Origin: Serratia ureilytica
GTDB taxonomy: Bacteria > Pseudomonadota > Gammaproteobacteria > Enterobacterales > Enterobacteriaceae
Direction: 5' to 3'
Assembly: GCF_013375155.1 (NCBI RefSeq)
Contig: NZ_JABXOF010000001.1
Span: 1 to 64,000 of the forward strand
Length of the DNA: 64,000 nt
Shown here: positions 8,132 to 18,415 of the stretch, in pieces
Numbering within the stretch: position 1 is the stretch's first letter
How the letters are laid out: each line of letters begins with the position of its first letter
The notes under the pieces: model-generated
Databases searched by the model: none
What the model was told of the DNA's origin: nothing
Seen by the model: the letters and a program-made list of their open reading frames with translations, nothing else
Made by a program: the position numbers and the translations under genes

Positions 8132-9184
8132 ATGAATTACCAAAACGACGATTTACGCATTAATGATATTAAGGAACTCCTGCCGCCGGTGGCTTTGCTG
8201 GAGAAATTCCCGGCCACTGAACGCGCGGCAAAGACGGTGTCCCAGGCCCGCAGCGCAATTCACAATATCCTCCGCGGCAGCGACGATCGCCTGCTGGTGG
8301 TGATTGGCCCTTGCTCCATCCATGATACCCAAGCCGCCAAAGAGTACGCGGGGCGCCTGCTGGCGCTGCGTGAAGAACTGAGCGGCGAGCTGGAAGTGGT
8401 GATGCGCGTGTACTTCGAAAAACCGCGCACCACCGTGGGCTGGAAAGGCCTGATCAACGATCCGCAAATGGACAACAGCTTCAACATCAACGACGGCCTG
8501 CGCCTGGCGCGCAAACTGCTGGTGGAGATCAACGACAGCGGGTTGCCGGCCGCCGGCGAATTCCTCGACATGATCACGCCGCAGTACCTGGCGGATTTGA
8601 TGAGCTGGGGCGCCATCGGCGCGCGCACCACGGAATCGCAGGTGCACCGTGAACTGGCCTCTGGTCTCTCTTGCCCGGTCGGCTTCAAGAACGGCACCGA
8701 CGGCACCATCAAGGTGGCGATCGACGCCATCAACGCCGCCGGCGCGCCGCACTGCTTCCTGTCGGTGACCAAATGGGGCCACTCGGCGATCGTTAACACC
8801 AGCGGTAACGGTGACTGCCACATTATTCTGCGCGGCGGCAAAGAGCCGAACTACAGCGCGGCGCACGTGAAGGACGTCAAAGCTGGTCTGAGCAAAGCGG
8901 GGCTGCCGGCGCAGGTGATGATCGACTTCAGCCATGCCAACAGCAGCAAACAGTTCAAAAAACAGATGGACGTGAGCGCCGATGTTTGCGGGCAAATTGG
9001 CGGCGGTGAAAAAGCGATTATCGGTGTAATGATCGAAAGCCACCTGGTGGAAGGCAACCAGAGCCTCGAAAGCGGCGAGCCGCTGGTTTACGGCAAGAGC
9101 GTCACCGACGGTTGCATCGGCTGGCAGGATACCGAAACCGTGCTGCGCGATCTGGCGGCGGCGGTGAAAGCGCGCCGCGGTTAA
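8132..9184 (+). CDS. aroG: DAHP synthase, phenylalanine-sensitive AroG
   Basis: AroG condenses phosphoenolpyruvate and erythrose 4-phosphate to DAHP, the entry to aromatic amino-acid synthesis. The 350-residue protein matches E. coli AroG almost residue for residue from MNYQNDDLRI. It includes the GPCSIHD motif, the PRTTVGWKG loop and the metal-site Cys/His/Glu/Asp residues of class I DAHP synthases. I chose ATG 8132 over an in-frame ATG at 8072, because the E. coli protein starts there and GGA lies upstream. It is transcribed alone. Confidence 0.97.
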   Translation: MNYQNDDLRINDIKELLPPVALLEKFPATERAAKTVSQARSAIHNILRGSDDRLLVVIGPCSIHDTQAAKEYAGRLLALREELSGELEVVMRVYFEKPRTTVGWKGLINDPQMDNSFNINDGLRLARKLLVEINDSGLPAAGEFLDMITPQYLADLMSWGAIGARTTESQVHRELASGLSCPVGFKNGTDGTIKVAIDAINAAGAPHCFLSVTKWGHSAIVNTSGNGDCHIILRGGKEPNYSAAHVKDVKAGLSKAGLPAQVMIDFSHANSSKQFKKQMDVSADVCGQIGGGEKAIIGVMIESHLVEGNQSLESGEPLVYGKSVTDGCIGWQDTETVLRDLAAAVKARRG

Positions 9185-9192
9185 TCGCGTAA

Positions 9193-9221
9193 AGAAGGGG
9201 CTCGTCAGCGGGCCCTTTTTC
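9193..9221 (+). terminator. aroG terminator
   Basis: An imperfect GC stem (AAGGGGC..GGGCCCTT) is followed by TTTTT directly after aroG. One arm contains a bulge. Confidence 0.6.
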
Positions 9222-9413
9222 TATTTACCTTAAAATTTTATATCTCCTATCAATTTAAGGCCTACAGTCAATAGGCTTATTAAATCTTTAAGCGGCCGTA
9301 TTCGCATTATTCCTATTTAATAAAAGAATAATTGTCACCGCTCTCGGCATTGTGCTTATATAAGACGCTTTTTTATTCCACAAACTCCGCATGACGAATA
9401 AGCGGGGAGTGGT

Positions 9414-10634
9414 ATGACCTATTCCTTTCAGGACGAAAGAATTATGACAAACAATACCTCGCAGCCGCTGGGGCTGCACCGGATTAAATTCCATGGGAAA
9501 GGTGGTGAGTACTTCGCTATTTGGTTAGTCAACGCGTTATTGACCGCTCTGACCCTGGGCATCTATTCCGCCTGGGCGACGGTGCGTCGTCGTCGCTATT
9601 TTTACGGCAACACGGAATTGGACGGCGATCGTTTCGATTATCATGCGCAGCCGCTGCAAATTCTGAAAGGACGGCTGTTGGTGATCGGCGGCATCATTGT
9701 ATTTTATTTCCTGCTGGCGGTGACGCCATTGCTGGGGCTGTTGGCGCTGCTGGTATTGCTTGCCCTGTTGCCGTGGATTGTTATCCGCAGCTGGCGCTAC
9801 AATGCGATTATGTCGAGCTATCGCGGCGTGCGCTTTAATTATGTCTGCCGCACCGGGCGCGCCTATTGGGCTTTGCTATTCTGCCCGTTATTGCTGATTA
9901 TCGGACTGTATGTCGGTCTGATCGTCTTGCTCGGCATTGGCAGCGGTCTTGGCAGCATCAACGCCATCGCATTTATGCTGGTGCTGACGCTGATTTTGGC
10001 TGTGCCGGCATTTGCGGCGGTAAACGGCATTATTAGCGCACTGCAGCATGATTTGTACGTTAATAACCTGTTTTTCGGGAACACGCCGTTTATTGCCGAA
10101 CTGAAGAAATCGGCCTTTATCAAATTTGCCTTGATCGGCCTGCTCATATTCCTGCCGTTCATGTTGGTCGCGCTGGTGTGCATCGGTTCGTTCTTCTTTA
10201 CCCTCTATCAGATGGTGTTGATGGGCCTGTTGACCAACGAAGCCATCGATGTGCTGGTGCTGGACAATATCAGCAGCCTTCTGCTGATGATGGTGGTGCT
10301 GCTGATCGGTGCCCTGGTGGCCAGCAGCTACCAGGTTGTCGCCCAACGCAACTACCTGTTTAACCAGGCAAGGCTGAACGGCGACATCAAGCTGCATTCC
10401 TCAATGAAAACGCTGCCGTACATGGGATTGTTGATCACCAATACCCTGATTACCCTGTTCTCGCTCGGTTTGGCGGCGCCGGTGGCGGAAGTGCGTCATG
10501 CCCGTTATCTGGCGGCGTGCACGGCGGTTGAAGGCGATCTGGCGCTGCTGGACATTACGGCGCATCAGGAAACCGCCAACAGCGCGGTGGCCGAAGAAGC
10601 GGTGCAGGCGCTGGATCTGGGCGGCAGCTTCTGA
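9414..10634 (+). CDS. DUF898 (YjgN-family) membrane protein
   Basis: This 406-residue polytopic inner-membrane protein belongs to the YjgN/DUF898 family. The family signature appears near the N-terminus (RIKFHGKGGEYFAIWLVN, then TLGIYSAWATVRRRRYFYGNT), with repeated membrane segments and a second copy of the pattern near residue 340. Function is unknown. The start at 9414 has GGGGAG 5 bp upstream, and an alternative start at 9444 (MTNNTSQ) has an AGGA 10 bp upstream. TTGTCA..TTATAT near 9332-9361 may be the promoter. The next gene, an M48 peptidase, starts 7 bp after the stop, so the two are one unit. Confidence 0.85.
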   Translation: MTYSFQDERIMTNNTSQPLGLHRIKFHGKGGEYFAIWLVNALLTALTLGIYSAWATVRRRRYFYGNTELDGDRFDYHAQPLQILKGRLLVIGGIIVFYFLLAVTPLLGLLALLVLLALLPWIVIRSWRYNAIMSSYRGVRFNYVCRTGRAYWALLFCPLLLIIGLYVGLIVLLGIGSGLGSINAIAFMLVLTLILAVPAFAAVNGIISALQHDLYVNNLFFGNTPFIAELKKSAFIKFALIGLLIFLPFMLVALVCIGSFFFTLYQMVLMGLLTNEAIDVLVLDNISSLLLMMVVLLIGALVASSYQVVAQRNYLFNQARLNGDIKLHSSMKTLPYMGLLITNTLITLFSLGLAAPVAEVRHARYLAACTAVEGDLALLDITAHQETANSAVAEEAVQALDLGGSF

Positions 10635-10641
10635 GGCGCCG

Positions 10642-11679
10642 ATGATCCTTGAAGGCGCTTATCAGTTGCCGGGGCGGGCCGCACGTGAGGCGGCTCGTCT
10701 GCTGGTGAACGAAAGCGGCGAAGGCGTGACGTTGCAGCGGCAGGATGAACAGCGTTACATCCCGCTGACGGACATCACCGTTTCTGCCGCGCTGGGCAAT
10801 ATTCCGCTGACGCTTACCTTCAAGGGCGGCGGGCGTTTTGTGCCCGATGACGACGCGGCCTTTCGCCGCTGGTTCTATCAGCGCCGTTCGCCGGGTTGGG
10901 TGCATCGCCTGGAACGCCATAAACGCGGCGTCGCCCTGGCGCTGCTGATGACGCTGCTGGCGGTAGTGACTTACGTTTACGTGGTGCTGCCGTGGGCGAG
11001 CAGCGAGATCGCCATGCGCATCCCCACCTCGGTGGAACAGAAGCTGGGCGAACATACGCAGACGTTCTTGGAGCAGAGTGGCTTCGCGCCCTCGGCACTG
11101 CCGGCCGAACGGCAACGGGCGCTGCAGCAGCTGTTCCGGCAGGTGATGCCGGCCGACATGCGCCAAGAGCGCACGCCGCTCTCGCTGAAGTTGATGGCGG
11201 CGCCCGGCGCGCCGAACGCCTTTATGTTGCCGGATGGCACGCTGGTGCTCAGCGATAGCCTGGTCACCTTGTCGAAAAACGACGATGGCTTGGCGGCGGT
11301 GATGCTGCACGAAATGGGGCATCACGCTTATCGCCATCCGATGCGCATGTTGGTGCGCTCGTCACTGGTGGCATTGACGCTGATGTGGATGACGGGTGAC
11401 GTCAGCGGCATCGGCGACACGTTGCTGCAGTCCGCATCCTTCGTAAATGAGATGCAGTTTTCTCGCGGGATGGAGCGTGAGGCGGATGCGTTTGCGATAG
11501 CGGAAATGCAGCGCCAGGGGCGTTCGCTGGCGGAAATGGCGGCGATCTACCGCGCGTTGGCGCAGGCGCCTGAACGAGAAAAGACCGATGACTGGGCGCT
11601 GCCTGCCTGGCTCAGCACTCATCCGGCGATGCAGGAACGGCTGGATGCGGTAAATGAGGCGATGGCGCAGCAGAAATAA
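10642..11679 (+). CDS. M48-family zinc metallopeptidase, membrane anchored
   Basis: This 345-residue protein has an N-terminal cytoplasmic segment of about 95 residues and one membrane span (ALALLMTLLAVVTYVYVVLP). A peptidase domain follows with the zinc motif HEMGH (His223, Glu224, His227) and the third ligand in EREADAFA. The catalytic domain probably faces the periplasm, as in the YcaL/LoiP group. The start MILEGAYQL follows the YjgN stop by 7 bp, which suggests coupled expression and perhaps envelope quality control. That role is inference. Confidence 0.88.
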   Translation: MILEGAYQLPGRAAREAARLLVNESGEGVTLQRQDEQRYIPLTDITVSAALGNIPLTLTFKGGGRFVPDDDAAFRRWFYQRRSPGWVHRLERHKRGVALALLMTLLAVVTYVYVVLPWASSEIAMRIPTSVEQKLGEHTQTFLEQSGFAPSALPAERQRALQQLFRQVMPADMRQERTPLSLKLMAAPGAPNAFMLPDGTLVLSDSLVTLSKNDDGLAAVMLHEMGHHAYRHPMRMLVRSSLVALTLMWMTGDVSGIGDTLLQSASFVNEMQFSRGMEREADAFAIAEMQRQGRSLAEMAAIYRALAQAPEREKTDDWALPAWLSTHPAMQERLDAVNEAMAQQK

Positions 11680-11710
11680 AAAAGCCCCCGGTGAAAACCG
11701 GGGGCTTTTT
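11679..11710. terminator. Bidirectional terminator, M48 peptidase and gpmA
   Basis: A 14-bp stem AAAAAGCCCCCGGT / ACCGGGGGCTTTTT closes a GAAA loop, with A and T tracts on both sides, between convergent genes. Confidence 0.92.
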
Positions 11711-11725
11711 CGTGAACCGGCGAAA

Positions 11726-12478
11726 TTACTTCGCTTTACCCTGGTTCGCCACGGCCGCCGCTTTTGCAGCGATCTCATCGGCGTTACCCAGGTAGTAACG
11801 TTTGGTTGGCTTGAAGTTCTCGTCGAACTCATACACCAACGGCACGCCGGTTGGGATGTTCAGCTCGAGGATTTCGTCTTCGCTCAGGTTATCCAGGTAT
11901 TTCACCAGCGCGCGCAGCGAGTTGCCGTGCGCCGCAACGATCACGCGTTCGCCGCTCTTGATGCGTGGCAGGATCTCTTCGTCCCAGTAAGGGATAACGC
12001 GATCGATGGTCAGCGCCAGGCTTTCGGTCAGCGGCAGCTCTTGCTCGCTCAGCGAGGCGTAGCGCGGATCGTGGCCAGGGTAACGTTCGTCTTCTTTGGT
12101 CAGCTCCGGCGGGGTCACCGCGAAGCCGCGACGCCATTGTTTCACTTGCTCGTCGCCGTATTTTTCAGCGGTTTCGGCTTTGTTCAGACCCTGCAGCGCG
12201 CCGTAGTGACGTTCGTTCAGCTTCCAGGATTTTTCGGTTGGCAACCAGGCCTGATCCAGCTCGTCGAGGATGTTCCACAGGGTGTGGATCGCGCGCTTCA
12301 GTACGGAGGTGTAAGCGAAGTCGAAAGTGAAACCTTCTTCTTTCAACAGCTTGCCTGCTGCTTTCGCTTCGGTGCGGCCCTTGTCGGACAGATCAACATC
12401 ATACCAACCGGTGAAGCGGTTTTCTTGGTTCCACTGGCTTTCGCCGTGACGCACCAGAACCAGCTTAGTTACAGCCAT
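11726..12478 (-). CDS. gpmA: 2,3-bisphosphoglycerate-dependent phosphoglycerate mutase
   Basis: This is a glycolytic enzyme interconverting 3- and 2-phosphoglycerate. The 250-residue protein starts [17 protein letters not shown], with the catalytic His in the RHGE motif. The second histidine-phosphatase motif ([10 protein letters not shown]) and the dPGM loop ([14 protein letters not shown]) are present. It follows aroG as in E. coli, apart from the inserted membrane protein and peptidase. A Fur-like box lies about 30 bp upstream. Confidence 0.97.
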   Translation of the reverse strand: MAVTKLVLVRHGESQWNQENRFTGWYDVDLSDKGRTEAKAAGKLLKEEGFTFDFAYTSVLKRAIHTLWNILDELDQAWLPTEKSWKLNERHYGALQGLNKAETAEKYGDEQVKQWRRGFAVTPPELTKEDERYPGHDPRYASLSEQELPLTESLALTIDRVIPYWDEEILPRIKSGERVIVAAHGNSLRALVKYLDNLSEDEILELNIPTGVPLVYEFDENFKPTKRYYLGNADEIAAKAAAVANQGKAK

Positions 12479-12505
12479 AGCTTAACTCCTTAATAATCTG
12501 ACATT

Positions 12506-12529
12506 TCAATGATAACGAAAATCATTATA
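12506..12529 (-). promoter_or_regulatory. Candidate Fur box upstream of gpmA
   Basis: ATGATAACGAAAATCAT is an inverted repeat of the Fur half-element (consensus GATAATGATAATCATTATC). It is centred about 40 bp before the gpmA start. Fur control of gpmA is known in E. coli, and the site here is read by eye. Confidence 0.6.
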
Positions 12530-12650
12530 TTGCCGCGGGCCGGGGCTCGGCAATCGATAGTGTCTAACCATAGCCAATTTCTTGCCGCAAAGTAAGGGCT
12601 GGAGAAAGGAAAAAGCTGAATCGTTCAGGCTGGGGCGGAAGGGGGAGAAA

Positions 12651-12680
12651 CGGCGCGTCGGAATCGCTTCGGACGCGCCG
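12651..12680 (-). terminator. psiF terminator
   Basis: The stem CGGCGCGTC / GACGCGCCG lies just past the psiF stop. It is followed on the minus strand by TTTCTCC, a weak U-rich tail. Confidence 0.55.
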
Positions 12681-12694
12681 TGGCAGAGGGAAAA

Positions 12695-13042
12695 TCAGGC
12701 CGATTTTTTCAGGCAGTTGCTCATGAAGGTTTTACGCGCGTCGCCCTTCAGATCCTTGGTCTTGGCGTCGGCGTTGCAGCTTTTCATCTTCTGCTGCTGC
12801 GGCGTCAGGGTTTTGCCCGTTGCAGCGGCGCCTTCGGATTTCAGACAGGTGCTCATAAAGGTGGAGCGGTCCGCGCCTTTCAGCGACTTGGTGGATGCCT
12901 GCTGGTTGCAATCGGTCATGCGTTTCTGTTGGGCCGCCTGCGCCGGCGAAGGCGTTTTCGTCGCCGTCGTCGCGTCGGCCGCCATCAGATTGGTGCTCAG
13001 CATTAAGCCCGCCAGCAATGGAAGTGCAGTAATCAGACGCAT
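12695..13042 (-). CDS. psiF: PsiF-family periplasmic protein
   Basis: This 115-residue secreted protein has a signal peptide (MRLITALPLLAGLMLSTNLMA). Two PsiF repeats follow, each with a conserved Cys pair: MTDCNQQASTKSLKG..STFMSTCLK and MKSCNADAKTKDLKG..KTFMSNCLKK. The E. coli homologue is induced by phosphate starvation, and its molecular role is unknown. I see no Pho box upstream. The start 13042 has AAGGAA seven bases upstream. The longer frame to 13117 lacks a ribosome site. In E. coli psiF sits beside phoA, so its place between gpmA and galM differs. Confidence 0.88.
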   Translation of the reverse strand: MRLITALPLLAGLMLSTNLMAADATTATKTPSPAQAAQQKRMTDCNQQASTKSLKGADRSTFMSTCLKSEGAAATGKTLTPQQQKMKSCNADAKTKDLKGDARKTFMSNCLKKSA

Positions 13043-13207
13043 AGGTGTTCCTTCAGCTATTGATTGGCCGCCATCGGCCGAAAATTGTGACGTTGCACAA
13101 GGCGTTGTGCTTATCACGGTAGCCTGAGTGTAGTGCGCGCTTTGGAATAAGGGAAGGTGGGCGCCGGCGGGGGGATAGGGCTAAAAGGTAAGCATTTATA
13201 ACAAATC

Positions 13208-13231
13208 GCCCCCGGCCGTACGGCGAGGGGC
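13208..13231 (-). terminator. Likely gal operon terminator
   Basis: The hairpin GCCCC(T)CGCCGTACGGC(C)GGGGGC is read on the minus strand just after galM and followed by GATTTGTT. The tail is only moderately U-rich. Confidence 0.5.
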
Positions 13232-13239
13232 ATGGCGGG

Positions 13240-14276
13240 TTAGATAGGATAAAACTGATAATGCGTGGCGCTGCGGTAGCGGCTCCCCGGCTGCAGCCAG
13301 CAATCCGGCTGCGGCCACTCGGGATGGTGCGGGCTGTCCGGCAAAAACTCGCTTTCCAGCGCCACGCCGGCATGGTTGGCATAGCTGCCGCCGTCGCGCG
13401 CCGGCGTGCCGGCCAGAAAATTGCCGCTGTAGAGTTGCAGCGCAGGTGCGTCGGTGAACACGCTCATTTGCACCTGCCCGTCGGCGGACCATAAATGGGC
13501 CGCCGGGCTTTCCAGCGCGCCGCAGATGCGGTGCAACAGAAAGGCGTGATCGTAGCCGTTGACCCGCTGTTGGTCGCGATCGCGCAGGAAATCCTGCAGC
13601 AGCGTTTTCGGTTGACGAAAATCCATGCCGCTGCCGTCCACCGGCGTCAACTCGGCGCAGGGAATGCCCTCGGCGTCGACGGGCAGATAGCGATCGGCGA
13701 ACAGCTGCAGCCGTTGGGCGCGGGCGTCGGTGCCGGGGCCGTCCAGATTGAAATAGGCGTGGTTGGTCAGGTTGACCGGGCAGGGGCGATCGGCCTGCGC
13801 CAGATAGCTGATTTCCAGACGATTATCGGGGGTCAGGCGGTAGCAAACCTGCACGTCGAGATTGCCGGGGAAGCCCTGATCGCCATCCGCTGAATGCAGC
13901 GCATAGCAGACCTGGTGCGCATCCTGCTGTACCCGGCGCCAGCGGCGGGCATGAAAACCGTCGGGGCCGCCGTGCAACTGGTGCGCGCCCTGATTGGCGA
14001 GCAGCGCATGGGATTTACCGTCGATGGGCAGGCTGGCATTGGCGATGCGGTTGGCGTAACGGCCAACGGTGGCGCCCAGATAGGCGCCCTGACGTTGATA
14101 GTCCGCGGCGCTGCGGCAGCCGAGCAGCAGCTCGCGTTTTTCGCCGGATGTGAGCGGTAATACCGCGGACAACCAGGTGGCGCCCCAGTCCATCAGGGTG
14201 ACGGTCATGCCGCCGGCGTTTTGCAGCCGCGTCAGCTGGTAAGGCTGCCCATCGGGCGCCGCTTCCGTGCTCACCG

Positions 14277-14283
<7 letters not shown>
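13240..14283 (-). CDS. galM: Galactose mutarotase (aldose 1-epimerase)
   Basis: GalM interconverts alpha- and beta-galactose so that GalK receives the alpha form. The 347-residue protein shows the GalM hallmarks: NRIANA near residue 80, the substrate His motifs QLHGG and [10 protein letters not shown] (catalytic His), and the catalytic Glu in [15 protein letters not shown]. It is the last gene of galT-K-M, and its start overlaps the galK stop by 7 bp. GC-rich codon use is like its neighbours. Confidence 0.95.
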
Positions 14284-16558
<2,275 letters not shown>

Positions 16559-16570
16559 TCAATGCGCAAA

Positions 16571-16579
16571 AAGATAGCA
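16571..16579 (-). promoter_or_regulatory. gal operon extended -10 promoter
   Basis: Read on the minus strand this is TGCTATCTT, an extended -10 element in the same position relative to the upstream operator as the E. coli gal promoter TGCTATGGTT. There is no good -35. A poor match to the E. coli CRP site (GGATCACCTTTTTATC) lies between it and the operator. Confidence 0.6.
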
Positions 16580-16615
16580 TGGCTACAGCGATAAAAAGGT
16601 GATCCAACGCGAAAA

Positions 16616-16631
16616 ATGGAATCGTTTACAC
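16616..16631 (-). promoter_or_regulatory. External GalR/GalS operator (OE-like)
   Basis: On the minus strand GTGTAAACGATTCCAT matches the gal operator consensus at all but the last base, and the core equals the E. coli OE core. It is centred about 60 bp upstream of the inferred start site. Its 111-bp centre-to-centre distance to the internal site is close to the roughly 114 bp that supports GalR looping in E. coli. Confidence 0.82.
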
Positions 16632-16761
16632 TTCGGTGAAAAGCGCCGGACAGGCGGCGTAAAGCAGCATGCAAAGCGGTTGATGGCGGGGCGGTGAGGC
16701 GCTTGTGATAGCGTTTTCATCCAGCCACCGGCAGAGAAGCGCTCTCTGCCGGCGTCAGACG

Positions 16762-17580
16762 TTAGGGATGCTGATACAGCGGGTAGGTGAAGAACAGCAG
16801 ATGGGTCAGGTTCAGTCCGAAATGGAACAGAATCGGCACCCACAGACGGCCGCTCCACATCCACGCCAGGCCGTAGATCACCCCGGCGAGGGTCGCGAAG
16901 ATCACCATCAGCGTACCGCCCGCCAGATGCGCGGCGCCGAACACCAGGGAGGCGACAATCAGCGCCGGCCAGGCCCCCAGCCACTGGCTGAGGCGCTGCT
17001 GCAGGTAGCCGCGAAACAGCGCTTCTTCGGCCATGCAGACGAAGAACAGGTTCGCCATGACGAAGGGCAGGATCCAGGCAGGCGCATGCAGCTCGATTTT
17101 TAAGCCGCCCAGCGCCACCGCCAGCAGCAACAGCGCCGGCACGGCCAGCAGCAGCGCAATCCAGCCCGCCTTGCCGCCGTTGCCGCCGCGTTCGGCGGAA
17201 AACAATGTGGGCAAGCAGGCGAACAGCAGGAACGGCACCATCGCCTTGTCGAAGTTGTAATACATGGTGAACGGTGCGCTGAGCGGGCCGGCTTTTTCGC
17301 CGTCGATCATCAGCTGGTTGTGGATGCCAGGCACCAGATGCAAGAACAGCGCCACGCAGCCGGCGATCACCAACCCTTCGAGCGCGATCGCCAGATTACG
17401 CTGCGCGCGAAAATAATGACGTAGACCCGCCAGCGCCACGATGGCCAACAGGCAACCCAGGCTGAGTGGCGTCAGCACCCCATGATAAAGCCCCATGCCC
17501 GCCGAGGCGGCCAGGATCACCCAGGCTATCAGCCGGTTAAACGGCAAGAAAAATAACGAAGCAGCCAGTACGCCCCACAT
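16762..17580 (-). CDS. CPBP-family intramembrane protease homologue
   Basis: This 272-residue protein has about eight hydrophobic segments. The CPBP (Abi/CAAX protease-like) core motifs lie in the C-terminal half: EEALFRGYLQQRL (EExxxR) and FGAAHLAGG (the conserved His). Family members are membrane metalloproteases or bacteriocin-immunity-like proteins. The substrate is unknown. I chose the start MWGVLAAS at 17580, with AAAGGGA 7 bp upstream, over a frame extending to 17670. It lies alone between gal and the isochorismatase-like gene, which is absent from the E. coli order. Confidence 0.82.
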   Translation of the reverse strand: MWGVLAASLFFLPFNRLIAWVILAASAGMGLYHGVLTPLSLGCLLAIVALAGLRHYFRAQRNLAIALEGLVIAGCVALFLHLVPGIHNQLMIDGEKAGPLSAPFTMYYNFDKAMVPFLLFACLPTLFSAERGGNGGKAGWIALLLAVPALLLLAVALGGLKIELHAPAWILPFVMANLFFVCMAEEALFRGYLQQRLSQWLGAWPALIVASLVFGAAHLAGGTLMVIFATLAGVIYGLAWMWSGRLWVPILFHFGLNLTHLLFFTYPLYQHP

Positions 17581-17747
17581 AATATGTCCCTTTAAAATAT
17601 GTACACGGCGCTCAGCGCCTTTGCGGCGTGCGATGATGGCGAAATTGAGCGCTAAAGCGGATAGTAGCACACCAGAATGACGCTAAAGGTCGGGGCAGTG
17701 ATGCATTCGTGCATTATGCCGGCCGACACAACCGGCGGCGATGCAGG

Positions 17748-18320
17748 TTAACCTCTCATCCAGGCCTGCGAACGGGTGATTTCGGCCAGATTTTGCAGGG
17801 TATCCAGACTCTGCTGGTGGATCTCCTGCGTAGGGGCTGCGCACAGATCGTGCAATACGGTCACCTGAAAGCCGGCGTCGTGCGCCTGACGCGCGGTGCT
17901 TTCGATGGCGAGCGGCGTGCTGATGCCCGCCAGCAGCAAATGGTGGCACCGATGTTGCCGCAGCCAGGCTAACAAATTGTTACCGGAGAAGGCGCTAACC
18001 GCCGTTTTTTCAAACTGCAGATCGGTCTCTTCCCGGTGCAGTTCGGGCACCCAGCGGCATCCCGGGCCGTTTAGCCGCAGCGCGCCGATCTGCTTGAGAT
18101 GGTTGAACAGCGGCGAGTGAGGCGGGATGTCATGATAATCGTCGGCGAATCCCACCCGCACCCAAATTACCGGGATTTTTCGCACCCGCGCATAGGCCGC
18201 GGCGGCATTGACGTTGGCGAGCAGGTGGGTCGCCGCCACCTGTTCACGGCAGTGGTTGGCGCGGCCTTTGGGCCCGATAAGATCCTCGATCAGGTCGATG
18301 ATAATCAACGCAGCGGACAT
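17748..18320 (-). CDS. Isochorismatase-like hydrolase lacking the catalytic cysteine
   Basis: This 190-residue protein has the cysteine-hydrolase fold of the isochorismatase family. The N-terminal Asp (LIIIDLIEDL) and the Lys (FEKTAVSAF) are in place. The usual nucleophile position (GxxTxxCVxxTxxxA) reads GISTPLAIESTARQA, with Ala instead of Cys, so hydrolysis by a cysteine nucleophile looks impossible. True isochorismatases (EntB, PhzD) also lack this Cys but have Gly. The substrate is unknown. It is followed on the minus strand by the CPBP gene. Confidence 0.8.
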   Translation of the reverse strand: MSAALIIIDLIEDLIGPKGRANHCREQVAATHLLANVNAAAAYARVRKIPVIWVRVGFADDYHDIPPHSPLFNHLKQIGALRLNGPGCRWVPELHREETDLQFEKTAVSAFSGNNLLAWLRQHRCHHLLLAGISTPLAIESTARQAHDAGFQVTVLHDLCAAPTQEIHQQSLDTLQNLAEITRSQAWMRG

Positions 18321-18333
18321 GGCGTCTCCAGAA

Positions 18334-18369
18334 AATGGCCTTCTTTCTTTCTATGATAAAAGGCCAAAT
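18334..18369 (-). terminator. Possible modF terminator
   Basis: A short stem (AAGGCC..GGCCTT) with a long loop sits between modF and the isochorismatase-like gene. The support is weak. Confidence 0.3.
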
Positions 18370-18415
18370 GTGATGTGCTGCGGTGAAGTGTTGCCGGATA
18401 TGTTTACGCCGCGTT

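Noticed and set aside
13043-13239. Pho box upstream of psiF
   Set aside because: No pair of CTGTCAT-like repeats was found.
17748-18320. Isochorismatase of a siderophore pathway (EntB-like)
   Set aside because: There is no aryl carrier domain and no other siderophore synthesis genes nearby.
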